Shown here: piece by piece, positions 7,400 through 14,881 of the stretch
How positions within the stretch are numbered: position 1 is the first letter of the stretch
How the letters are laid out: every line of letters starts with the position of its first letter
The notes under the pieces: model-generated
What the model was told of the DNA's origin: nothing
The model's database searches: none
Seen by the model: only the letters and a program-made list of their open reading frames with translations
Made by a program: the position numbers and the translations under genes
Assembly: GCA_965247705.1 (NCBI GenBank)
Contig: CBDFHV010000038.1
Location: forward strand, 1 to 33,780
Source of the DNA: CBDFHV01 sp965247705
GTDB taxonomy: Bacteria; Pseudomonadota; Alphaproteobacteria; Rhodospirillales; CAMCUA01
Direction of reading: 5' to 3'
Length of the DNA: 33,780 nt

Positions 7400-8431
7400 T
7401 CAGCGACCGGGCGCGTTGTCCTCGGGCGGCGTGCCGCCCAGAAGCAGTCCCGGATTCTGCCGGATTTGACGGGCGAATTCATGCATGTTCCGAGCCGCCC
7501 CCTCAAGGTTGTGGTTGAGCCCGTCGATGTTGCGGGCGACGGAATCCAGCACGTAGCGCAGATCAATGACCGATCTCTCCAAGTCGAGACGATTGTCGGC
7601 GATCATGGTGCTCATGTCGCCGACGGTTTGGCCCATGGCGACCAGCAATTCGTCCGTGGTCTGACGGGTCGCCTGGAGGTCCCGCCCGAGAGTGGCGAAG
7701 TCGGTGCTGGCGGAATCCAACTTGTCGATGATGGCACCCAACTGACGCTCGAGATTGGCCCGGTTTTCCGGCGCGAACAGGGTTTCTATCTGTTCGGTGG
7801 CGGCGATCAGGTTGTCGGTGACGACTTCCAAGTCGCCGGCGATCCTGGGAACCCGCAGCGACAGGTCCTGGGTCAGAAGCGACACTTCGCGCGTCAGGCC
7901 CCGGGCGTCCTTGTCCATGAACTCGGCAAAGGACAGCACCGCCCGTTCCACGTGCGACAGAAGGGGCTTGACGGTCCCCTCCGTCAATTCGCCCAACTGT
8001 CCGGCGACGTTGGTGACGACGGAAAAGACATCGCTTTGTTCTAGCCCCTTGACCTCGGCGCCCGGCGGCAGGGCCGTCGTGCTCTTGCCGGCGCCGATGC
8101 TGATGGTGATCGCCGACAGAAGCCCCGGCGCCGCTACCCGGGCGACGCTGTCGGACGGAATTCGCCACCCCTGAGTTACGGTAAAATCGACCTTGAACCG
8201 CATGGCGCCTTTTGCGGTCTCGGGCGTCACCTTCTCCACCTGGCCAACCGGATAGCCTTCGTAGAGCACCTGGGTGCCGAACTTGATACCGGTAACGTTG
8301 CGATAGTAGGCGAAGTACGAATCGGTCGTCCCGGTGCGTCCGGTCAACACGGCGACCGAGGCTATCAGGCCCACCAGCATGGTGAGCACGAACAGGCCGA
8401 CGACGAAGTAGTTGAGTTTGCCGCTTCTCAT
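7400..8431 (-). CDS. mlaD: MlaD family (MCE) lipid-transport protein
   Basis: This 343-residue protein has one N-terminal membrane anchor (about residues 8-30) followed by an MCE domain (about 38-115) containing YFAYYRNVTGIKFGTQVLYE and a GYPVGQVEKV segment, the standard MCE start. The rest is a long, polar helical region (to about 320), likely coiled coil, and a short disordered tail. MCE proteins form hexameric rings in the periplasm that carry phospholipid between the inner-membrane MlaFE complex and the outer membrane. At 343 residues it is longer than E. coli MlaD (about 180), like the extended MCE proteins of other Proteobacteria. It lies 10 bp after the mlaF stop. Confidence 0.92.
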   Translation of the reverse strand: MRSGKLNYFVVGLFVLTMLVGLIASVAVLTGRTGTTDSYFAYYRNVTGIKFGTQVLYEGYPVGQVEKVTPETAKGAMRFKVDFTVTQGWRIPSDSVARVAAPGLLSAITISIGAGKSTTALPPGAEVKGLEQSDVFSVVTNVAGQLGELTEGTVKPLLSHVERAVLSFAEFMDKDARGLTREVSLLTQDLSLRVPRIAGDLEVVTDNLIAATEQIETLFAPENRANLERQLGAIIDKLDSASTDFATLGRDLQATRQTTDELLVAMGQTVGDMSTMIADNRLDLERSVIDLRYVLDSVARNIDGLNHNLEGAARNMHEFARQIRQNPGLLLGGTPPEDNAPGR

Positions 8432-8441
8432 GGGTTCCGAT

Positions 8442-9290
8442 TCACAAGGGAGCTGTGCCGCCCGAGGGTTCGCCGGTCAAGCGGTCCAGGTATTCGTCGG
8501 GGTCCATCGTATCGTCCTCGGGACGCCGGTTGAGTAGGTTCTGAATGCGATCGCTGGGATGGGCGCGCAGTTCAGGCACGGTGCCGATGAACAGGATTTC
8601 TCCACGGTCGAGCACGGTCACCCTGTCGGCGATCTTGAAAACGCTTTCCAATTCGTGGGTAACAACGACGATGGCCATCCCCATGGCATCGCGCAGGCTG
8701 AGGATCAAATCGTCGATGGCCGAGGATACCACGGGATCCAGGCCCGCCGAAGGCTCATCGCAGAACAGAATGCGCGGGTCCATGACGATGGCCCGGGCCA
8801 TGGCGGCCCGCTTGATCATGCCGCCCGACAGTTCCGACGGCATCAAATCCTCGAACCCCGCAAGGCTGACCACTTCCAACTTCATGCGGGCCATGATTTC
8901 CATGGTGTGTCGGTCCAGGCCCGTATGCTCGTAGAGGGGCAGCATAATATTCTCGACCACCGTCATGGAGCTGAACAGGGCGCCACCCTGGAAGGCGACG
9001 CCGGTTTTCTTGCGCAATTCCAGCATGCCGCGCGCGCCAAGCTGCGCCAGGTCCTGACCCAGGATGCGCATGGTGCCCGACGTCGGTGTGTCCAGCGCCA
9101 TGAGATAACGCAGCAGCGTGCTCTTGCCAGAACCGCTGCCGCCCATGATGACCATGATCTCGCCCTGGTGAACGTCCAGGCTGACCCCCTTTAAGATTTT
9201 ACGCGAACCGTAGTGCGTGACCAGATCGCGAACCTCGATGACGCTGGCGCTCTGAACGTCGGCGGACTGGGCTTGGGCGGTTGAGTTCAT
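8442..9290 (-). CDS. mlaF: ABC transporter ATP-binding protein, MlaF type
   Basis: This 282-residue ATPase powers the lipid transporter. It has the Walker A GGSGSGKST near residue 51, a Q-loop in FQGGALFSSMTV, the signature LSGGMIKRAAMARAI, Walker B ILFCDEPSAGLDP and the H-loop VVVTHELES. The form 'FQ-GALF-S-TV-EN' and the signature LSGGM are characteristic of MlaF rather than of nutrient importers. The C-terminal 40 residues are polar. The start lies one base after the mlaE stop, indicating translational coupling. Confidence 0.94.
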   Translation of the reverse strand: MNSTAQAQSADVQSASVIEVRDLVTHYGSRKILKGVSLDVHQGEIMVIMGGSGSGKSTLLRYLMALDTPTSGTMRILGQDLAQLGARGMLELRKKTGVAFQGGALFSSMTVVENIMLPLYEHTGLDRHTMEIMARMKLEVVSLAGFEDLMPSELSGGMIKRAAMARAIVMDPRILFCDEPSAGLDPVVSSAIDDLILSLRDAMGMAIVVVTHELESVFKIADRVTVLDRGEILFIGTVPELRAHPSDRIQNLLNRRPEDDTMDPDEYLDRLTGEPSGGTAPL

Positions 9291-9291
9291 G

Positions 9292-10113
9292 TCAGCGGGT
9301 CACCACGAACGCGAACGCCATGTCGGTTACCACGATCGCGGATATCGCCTGGACCACGGCGCGGGTCGTGGCGTGGCCCACGCCTTCGGCGCCGCCGGTG
9401 ACGCCGGCCCCATTGACAACGCCGATGACCGCGATCAGCACGGCGAATATCAGGCTTTTGCCCAGGCCGTGCATGACATCGTCCACGCTGAGCACCTCGA
9501 TGGTTTGATCCACGTATGCGGCCAGGCTGATGTCCAGGTCGAGGCCCACATAGAAGCCGGCGGCCAACAGGCCGACGAAGTCCGCAAGAATCGTCAGGGT
9601 CGGCACCATGACCAGCATGGCGACGAGGGCCGGCACCACCAGATAGCGCACCGGATTGATGCCCATGACGCGAAGGGCGTCCACTTCCCGGTTGATCTGC
9701 ATGGTGCCAAGGCGGGCGGCGATGGCGGAGCCCGACCGCCCGGCGACGATGATGCCGGTGATCAGGGGGGCGAATTCGCGGGTCACGGCCAGCGCTATGC
9801 CGACGACGACCTGGGACTCGGCACCGAACAGTCGCAGCGTGTGAATCCCTTGGATCGCCAGCATGACGCCGATCGTGCCCGCCATCATGGCAACGATGGG
9901 GATGGCCTTGACCCCGATCTCCATCATCTGGGCAAACAGGGAGGCAATCCGCACCGGCTGCTTGAGGCGCGGGCCGGCGACGATCCAGAAAAGGTTTTCC
10001 GCCACCAACACGCCGCAGTGGCCGAACTCCTCCACCGTATGCACAACACCGCGCCCCAGCCGCTCAATTACGCGGACGGCGGCTCTGCCCCTGTTGTCTT
10101 CGGTGGCGGCCAA
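9292..10113 (-). CDS. mlaE: MlaE family lipid ABC transporter permease
   Basis: This inner-membrane permease has up to 273 residues. Family landmarks are LTREFAPLITGIIVAGRSGS, then AARLGTMQINREVDALRVMG, the highly conserved coupling region of MlaE, and several helices before and after it. The start is uncertain: the frame begins with TTG at 10113, nine bases after the STAS stop, with no Shine-Dalgarno sequence. Internal GTG codons are alternatives. The STAS gene's TGA is in the same reading frame, so read-through would make a STAS-MlaE fusion, an architecture known in other MlaE proteins. It sits between the partner-switching genes and mlaF. Confidence 0.93.
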   Translation of the reverse strand: MAATEDNRGRAAVRVIERLGRGVVHTVEEFGHCGVLVAENLFWIVAGPRLKQPVRIASLFAQMMEIGVKAIPIVAMMAGTIGVMLAIQGIHTLRLFGAESQVVVGIALAVTREFAPLITGIIVAGRSGSAIAARLGTMQINREVDALRVMGINPVRYLVVPALVAMLVMVPTLTILADFVGLLAAGFYVGLDLDISLAAYVDQTIEVLSVDDVMHGLGKSLIFAVLIAVIGVVNGAGVTGGAEGVGHATTRAVVQAISAIVVTDMAFAFVVTR

Positions 10114-10122
10114 GGGGAAGGC

Positions 10123-10455
10123 TCAGCCGCCGGCGGCCAGACCGTCTTCCACCGTCTCGAAGATGGTGAAGACCTGGTCGAGGCGGGCAAGTTGCAGAAC
10201 CCGCATCGCCGAGTCGCTGACGGCGGCAAGGGCGAAGTCCGTGTTGCCCTTGCGGGCCTGCTGGAGCGATTCCACGAGGGACGCGACTCCGGAGCTGTCG
10301 ATATAGGAGACCGCCGAGAGGTCGGCGATCACCGGGCGCTTGCGGGCGACGCACTCGAGCAATATTTCGCGGGCCACGGGCGACGACTCCAGATCCACGT
10401 CACCCTTGAGCAGCAAGACCAGGGTTCCCTCCCGTTCGGTGATTTCGTGCTCCAT
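10123..10455 (-). CDS. STAS domain protein (SpoIIAA/MlaB-like)
   Basis: This 110-residue single-domain protein shows the STAS fold: an N-terminal strand pair (LVLLLKGDVDLESSP), then VIADLSAVSYIDSSGVASLV. The DSSG is where SpoIIAA-type anti-anti-sigma factors are phosphorylated on serine. Two roles are possible. Beside the RsbW kinase and the SpoIIE phosphatase it should be a partner-switch antagonist. Next to mlaE it could be the MlaB subunit, which is also a STAS protein and binds MlaF. It could do both. It starts seven bases after the kinase stop and ends nine bases before mlaE, so all are read together. Confidence 0.9.
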   Translation of the reverse strand: MEHEITEREGTLVLLLKGDVDLESSPVAREILLECVARKRPVIADLSAVSYIDSSGVASLVESLQQARKGNTDFALAAVSDSAMRVLQLARLDQVFTIFETVEDGLAAGG

Positions 10456-10462
10456 GGCTCCC

Positions 10463-10894
10463 TCACGTGATCCGCTTGATCATCCTTAGCAGATTGCCCT
10501 GCCTTTGGGGCGGCGGCAGAAACTCCACCCGATCCATGACCGTATGCATGAAGTGGGTACCCAGGCCACCCGGGCGCACGTCGTCCAGGTCGCGGCTGGA
10601 CTGGATGGCAGACGCGTCCACGGTGGCGGCAAAATCGCGCAGAAGCACGACAATGTCATCCCCTTCGTGACGGCATTCCAGCACGATCTGCCCGTCCTCA
10701 TGGCCGGCGTAGGCATGGCGGATGATATTCTGGCAAGCCTCGTCCACCGCGATGACGACGTCCCGAGCCGCCGCGTCGCTGCAGCCGCAACGGCTTGCCA
10801 CCTCCAGAATCCGCTCCCGTACCACCTTCAGTTGGTTGGCCTTGGCCGGAAATCGGTAGGTCATCACCGGTGTCGTGCTGTCGGATTCGGTCAT
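10463..10894 (-). CDS. RsbW-type serine kinase / anti-sigma factor (HATPase_c)
   Basis: This 143-residue protein has the GHKL ATPase fold of SpoIIAB/RsbW kinases. The N box is VIAVDEACQNIIRHAY (about residues 47-62). The G1 region reads VLLRDFAA, where the usual D-x-G is changed to D-F-A, and the G2 loop is RPGGLGTHFMHTVMD. These proteins phosphorylate a STAS partner on Ser/Thr and, when free, bind a sigma factor or another target. No sigma factor gene is present here. Its ATG overlaps the phosphatase stop as ATGA, and the STAS gene follows after seven bases. Confidence 0.88.
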   Translation of the reverse strand: MTESDSTTPVMTYRFPAKANQLKVVRERILEVASRCGCSDAAARDVVIAVDEACQNIIRHAYAGHEDGQIVLECRHEGDDIVVLLRDFAATVDASAIQSSRDLDDVRPGGLGTHFMHTVMDRVEFLPPPQRQGNLLRMIKRIT

Positions 10895-12213
10895 GCCGTG
10901 GCCGTCGCCATCGCTACCTGGGGCACCATGTCCGCCCGACGATCCTCGACCGCCAAAATGGTGAGATCGTCGCGCAGTGACACGCGGGCCTGACGCACCC
11001 GATCGACCACGGAGCCGAGGCGAGCGGCCAGCGGCAGATGGGCGTGTTCGACGATCATCGACTTCAGTCCCGAGACTTCAAGGGTGCTGCCGTCGGCCAC
11101 GTAGCCTTCGGTGAGACCATCGGTGAAGACGTAGAAGGTGCCGCCATCCAGATGCAGGGTCCGCTCCCCGAAACCCTTGATATCGCGCAGGATTCCGAGC
11201 GGCGGCGCTTCCGCCGGAAAGGCCTCGAACGTGCCGTCCCGGCGGTGGATGAGGGGTGGTTCGTGACCCGCGTTGGCCAGCTGTAGGATGCCCGTGGCCG
11301 GGTCGAACAGGCCCATCAGCATGGTGACGAACATGCCCCGCGTGCTGGTGTCACAGATCTCGGCGTTGACCATTTCCAACAGCCGCCCGGGCTCGTGTAC
11401 CGTCTTGCCGAGGCAGTGCAACAGGCTCGCCGTCTTGGCCATCAGAAGCGCCGCGTTCATCCCCTTGCCCGACACGTCGCCCAGGTCGAAGACGATGCGA
11501 CCATCGGGAAGGGCAAAATAGTCGTAGAAGTCGCCCGAAACCATACGCGCCGCCACATTGATGCCGGCCACGGGCAGGTCGTCGTCGCGGCCGTCGGGCA
11601 GCAGGCTGCGCTGGATCTCGGCGGCGAGCTCCAGCTCGTGGCGCACCCGTTCCTGCTCCACCAGGGCGGTTGCCATGCGGGCATTGAGGATGGCCAGCGC
11701 GGCCGAAGAGCTGAGCGCCTGCAGCATGAGGAGGTCGGCGTCGGTAAAGCGTTCGTCGTCGGTCAGTTTGTTGACCATTTCAATGGCGCCGATGCGCTTG
11801 TCCTGGATGCTCATGGCGGCGCAGAGGATGGACTTGGTGGTAAATCCGGTTTGCTGGTCGACGAAGTTGGCCCAGTTGGGGTCCTTGGTGACGTCGCGCA
11901 CGATCTCGCCAGCGTTGTTTTGAACGCAGCGGCCGACGATGCCCTGGTCGCTGCGCAATTTCAGTCCGGTGATGTCGGTGGCGCCCACGCAGGCGCAACA
12001 GGTGATGATTTCTTCCCCCTCGTCGAGCAGGAACAGGGCGCCCCCCGCCGCCTGCAGGTGCTGGGTAATGCGGGTCAGCGCCCGGTTGAGCGTATCCTCG
12101 ATGTCCATCGAGGCGGCGAAGTCCTGACCCATCTGGGCCAGCAGGGAAAGCTGGTCCGAGATCCTGGGATCGGACCGCTGGAGGAGCCGTTCGACCGGTT
12201 CAAGGCGCGACAT
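10891..12213 (-). CDS. GAF domain / SpoIIE-type PP2C phosphatase
   Basis: This is a 440-residue soluble sensor phosphatase. Residues about 20-175 form a GAF domain (DTLNRALTRITQHLQAAGGA through SILCAAMSIQDKRIGAIEMV). A helical linker (about 180-205, ending EIQRSLLP) leads to a PP2C/SpoIIE catalytic domain with VSGDFYDYF, DLGDVSGKGMNAALLM and VFTDGLTEG, the metal-binding aspartate motifs. Such enzymes remove phosphate from STAS antagonists, switching the partner. The GAF domain probably senses a small ligand; CCACVG contains cysteines that might bind metal or respond to redox, which is a guess. The 3' end overlaps the kinase gene by four bases, so it heads this operon. Confidence 0.93.
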   Translation of the reverse strand: MSRLEPVERLLQRSDPRISDQLSLLAQMGQDFAASMDIEDTLNRALTRITQHLQAAGGALFLLDEGEEIITCCACVGATDITGLKLRSDQGIVGRCVQNNAGEIVRDVTKDPNWANFVDQQTGFTTKSILCAAMSIQDKRIGAIEMVNKLTDDERFTDADLLMLQALSSSAALAILNARMATALVEQERVRHELELAAEIQRSLLPDGRDDDLPVAGINVAARMVSGDFYDYFALPDGRIVFDLGDVSGKGMNAALLMAKTASLLHCLGKTVHEPGRLLEMVNAEICDTSTRGMFVTMLMGLFDPATGILQLANAGHEPPLIHRRDGTFEAFPAEAPPLGILRDIKGFGERTLHLDGGTFYVFTDGLTEGYVADGSTLEVSGLKSMIVEHAHLPLAARLGSVVDRVRQARVSLRDDLTILAVEDRRADMVPQVAMATATA

Positions 12214-12273
12214 GGCGGCACTATGCCCCCTTTTGCCGGGTCGGGCAAAGGTTTGGCGGGGTCAAGGGATTGA

Positions 12274-12297
12274 GAAAGCGAAGATATTTTCGCTTTC
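12274..12297 (-). terminator. Hairpin in the gap between the cyclase and phosphatase genes
   Basis: A perfect 9-bp stem, GAAAGCGAA with TTCGCTTTC, encloses a six-base loop in the 101-bp gap after the cyclase stop. No clear T-tract follows on the minus strand, so it is a weak intrinsic terminator or an attenuator that could separate the cyclase transcript from the phosphatase-mla operon. Confidence 0.4.
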
Positions 12298-12314
12298 CGG
12301 GGTGACGCGACGCC

Positions 12315-13562
12315 TCATGCGGCGGAACGGGCAGCCTCGGCGAAGGTGAACACCTCCTGGGGGGCGCCGACCCCACGCAGGCTTTGCCGACCCAGGGAAA
12401 TCCAGTCGCCCGGGTAGGCTTCCGCAAAGGTGCCGGACACCAGGACCGGGTGACCCAGGGTCTTGCACAGGCCCTCGAGACGAGCGGCTTCATTGGCGGC
12501 GGCGCCGATCACGGTGAACTCGAGGCGTCCGGGGACGCCGATGTTGCCGTAGGTCAGATCCCCGATGTGCAGCGCGATGCCGTAGTGAAGCGCCGGCTCG
12601 CCCCGTGCCGATCGCGCTTCGTTGAGGGTGGCGATTCGTGCCTGGGCGTCGGTGACGGCTGCCAGGGCCGCCTCGCAAGCGCACTCCATGGTGCCGCACT
12701 GGCGACCCGAGGAGGAGCCTTCGCCGGTGGGAAAGATGGCCAGCGCCGCATCGCCGATGAAGCGCAGGACCTCGCCGCCGTGATCCAGAATCGCGCCGGC
12801 CATGCAGTCGTAATAATCGTTGAGGACGCCCAGAAAGGCCTCGCGAGACATGGAATCCGCCAACGGCGTCGAATCCCGCAGGTCGCAGAACCAGATGACG
12901 GCGCGAATGTCCTCGCCGTCGCCCCGCTTGATATTGCCGCTAAGCACCTGCTCGCCCGTATGCGCCCCCAGATAGGTGTCGAGAAGGGTCCGGGCCATGC
13001 GTCGGGTGGCATGGACTTCCAGCAGCCGGGCCAGGACCGGCAACGTCTCGTAGATACCTTCGAGCTGCGCCGTGGTGAACCCGCTGGGACAGTCCGTCGC
13101 CACGGTGATGGCATTGATTTGACCGTCGGAGAAGACCAGCGGCAGGGCCACATAGTCGGTGGCACCCTCGGCCCGCAGCTCTTCCAAGACAGGGAACTCC
13201 AAAGCTACGCCCGGAATATTGAGCCGGCAGCGGATGGCGCCGGCGCCCTCGAAGATGGCGGCGTAAGGGCTTTTCAGGAACTGTTCGGTTTGAAGAATGG
13301 AATGGGGCGGCTCGTATTCCACCACCTCGTCGGTGTCGCGGTTTCATGTGAAGCTGGTGCCGATCACCTGCGGATGAAGGGTGCGGATGGTCAGGCGCAC
13401 CCGGCTTAGGCACATGCCGGATTCGTTCATGCGGTGGATCAGGGGCCGCAGCAGATGGGGCGTATCGGTGATATCCCAGGCCTCGTTCAACAGCCAGCCG
13501 ATCAGGGGGTTGGCATACCACGGTGGTGTCTGTGCCGGTTCCGCGATTTGCGACACGGTCAT
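12315..13562 (-). pseudogene. Class III adenylate/guanylate cyclase, interrupted by an in-frame TGA
   Basis: From the ATG at 13562 (RBS GGGAGAG) to the stop at 12315 there is one continuous frame of 414 sense codons broken only by TGA at 13344-13346, codon 73. Both sides look real. Before it, MTVSQIAEPAQTPPWYANPL begins an N-terminal region found in cyclases of this type, and the text around the stop (VIGTSFT, stop, NRDTDEVVEYEPPH) reads as normal protein. After it comes a class III catalytic domain with FCDLRDSTPLADSM, LRFIGDAALAIF and the EFTVIGAAANEAARLE region. A Trp codon (TGG to TGA) is the likely ancestor. Nonsense mutation, read-through, or translation from the GTG at 13325 are open options. 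It would make cAMP or cGMP. Confidence 0.8.
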
Positions 13563-13711
13563 TATGTTACTCTCCCACCAATTCGAGCCTGGGCATTGGC
13601 CGCGATCCCGCCATATATAGGGACCCCTCGGGCGGCGCACAGGCCTCATTCCGAATCGGCGGCGCCGTCACGTTCGCTCACGTCGGGGTGAGACAGAAAC
13701 CTATTTGTCGG

Positions 13712-14419
13712 ATGGATCGTCCCGGGCGGCGTATATTGCCCGTTTGCGAGTCGAAGCCGAAGGCGGTCGCCCAAGTGTATTTCCGGTTAGCTGCTTTTCT
13801 AGCCCTGCTGATGATGTTGTCTCTGGTCACGGTGGCTTTCTATCTGGGGCTGATCCACGGCTTCACCCTTTCCGACATTGAGCACACCATCAAGGACCTG
13901 GGCCCCTGGGGCGTCGTGGCATCCATCGGCTTGATGATCCTTCATTCGTTCATTCCGTTCCCGGCCGAATTTGTCGCCATCTGCAACGGCATGGCGTTCG
14001 GTCCCCTGTGGGGAACGGTCATCACCTGGGTCGGCGCGATGCTGGGGGCGAGCCTGGCGTTCGCCCTGTCGCGGGCCATGGGGCGGCCCTTCGTCCAATC
14101 GATGGTGTCGGACCGCAACTGGTCCAAGATCGACGCCTGGACCGCCGAGGAAGGCTGGCAGGTCTTCTTTGCCTGCCGGTTCATTCCAGTGATCGCGTTC
14201 AATCTGATCAACTATGCCGCCGGGCTGACGCGGATCTCCTGGTGGACCTTCCTGTGGACGACGGGATTGGGGATCCTGCCCCTGACCGCTCTCATGGTCA
14301 CCATGGCCGACTGGCTGAAGACGTCGTCCTGGGAGGGGTGGCTGACCCTGGGGATGTCCGGTCTGGTCCTGTGGCTGATCGTGCGGACCCTGCGGCGACA
14401 TCTGCTGCAGCGGGCGTAA
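13712..14419 (+). CDS. TVP38/TMEM64 (VTT domain) membrane protein
   Basis: This protein of about 235 residues with several transmembrane helices belongs to the TVP38/TMEM64 part of the VTT/DedA superfamily. The core runs from ILHSFIPFPAEFVAICNGMA, through GTVITWVGAMLGASLAF with a conserved G-x3-G, to RFIPVIAFNLINYAAGLT, whose R-F-I-P and N-x3-G-x-T positions are the family's functional residues. VTT proteins are implicated in lipid scrambling or membrane homeostasis; the substrate here is unknown. ATG 13712 is favoured; GTG 13775 directly before the first helix is an alternative. It is divergent from the cyclase gene and converges on the DUF983 gene with a 30-bp gap. Confidence 0.85.
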   Translation: MDRPGRRILPVCESKPKAVAQVYFRLAAFLALLMMLSLVTVAFYLGLIHGFTLSDIEHTIKDLGPWGVVASIGLMILHSFIPFPAEFVAICNGMAFGPLWGTVITWVGAMLGASLAFALSRAMGRPFVQSMVSDRNWSKIDAWTAEEGWQVFFACRFIPVIAFNLINYAAGLTRISWWTFLWTTGLGILPLTALMVTMADWLKTSSWEGWLTLGMSGLVLWLIVRTLRRHLLQRA

Positions 14420-14449
14420 CGACAAGGGGCCGGGCGAAGATAAACCGAC

Positions 14450-14842
14450 CTATGGCCGTTCGGGCTGGCTCGGTTCCTCGACCGACCGGAACCGATACTG
14501 CAGCGCCACTGTCGCTCCCTTCAAGGGCTGGAGCAGCCCCAGGCAGAGCGCGGTCGCCAGGGGAATCCAGGCGACGGCGTGAACCCACAATGGCGGCGCG
14601 TAGCGCATCTCGACCACCAGCGCGCCGCCCATTACCACGGCCCCGACCAGGAACATGACCAGGACCGCGGGCCCGTCGGCGGCATCATGACCGGCGAACC
14701 CCAGCCCGCAAGTGGCGCAGCGGTCGGTGACTTTGAGGAATCCGCTGAACAGGGGAGCCTCGCCGCAGCGGGGGCAACGCCCCCGCAGCCCCCGGGAGAG
14801 GTGGGCGCCGAGTCCGTGCTTCGGGTGCGCCTGGTCGGTCAT
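14450..14842 (-). CDS. DUF983 zinc-ribbon membrane protein of the cox cluster
   Basis: This 130-residue protein starts with two CxxC pairs (GRCPRCGEAPLF and DRCATCGLGF) that form a probable zinc ribbon, followed by two hydrophobic helices (about 55-77 and 85-105) and a polar tail. This is the DUF983 pattern. The family is consistently encoded beside cytochrome c oxidase genes in Alphaproteobacteria, which suggests a role in oxidase assembly, though the exact function is unknown. The gene is last in the minus-strand cox group. Its ATG lies only seven bases from a strong hairpin at 14849-14881, and no Shine-Dalgarno is evident, so its translation may be limited. Confidence 0.88.
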   Translation of the reverse strand: MTDQAHPKHGLGAHLSRGLRGRCPRCGEAPLFSGFLKVTDRCATCGLGFAGHDAADGPAVLVMFLVGAVVMGGALVVEMRYAPPLWVHAVAWIPLATALCLGLLQPLKGATVALQYRFRSVEEPSQPERP

Positions 14843-14848
14843 TGGTTT

Positions 14849-14881
14849 ATACCAAGGGACACGGATAATGACCCTTGGTAT
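14849..14881. repeat. Hairpin related to the 265-bp palindromic element
   Basis: ATACCAAGGG (14849-14858) pairs perfectly with CCCTTGGTAT (14872-14881) around a 13-base loop. The ends, including the flanking TTT on the left and CAG on the right, match those of the element at 5629-5893, and ACACGGATAA beside the left arm resembles its TCACTGATAA. It looks like an internally deleted or minimal copy. Its right end supplies part of the coxC stop codon, and it lies just upstream of the DUF983 start, where it could act as a terminator or translational block. Confidence 0.75.

Noticed and set aside
9289..10470. 393-codon plus-strand frame opposite mlaE and the STAS gene
   Set aside because: It is antisense to well-supported genes and its composition (Asp, His, Gly, Gln) is typical of antisense frames.
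12315..13649. Two separate genes in place of the interrupted cyclase
   Set aside because: The two parts are in the same frame, separated only by one TGA, and protein-like sequence continues through it, so one interrupted gene is the better reading.
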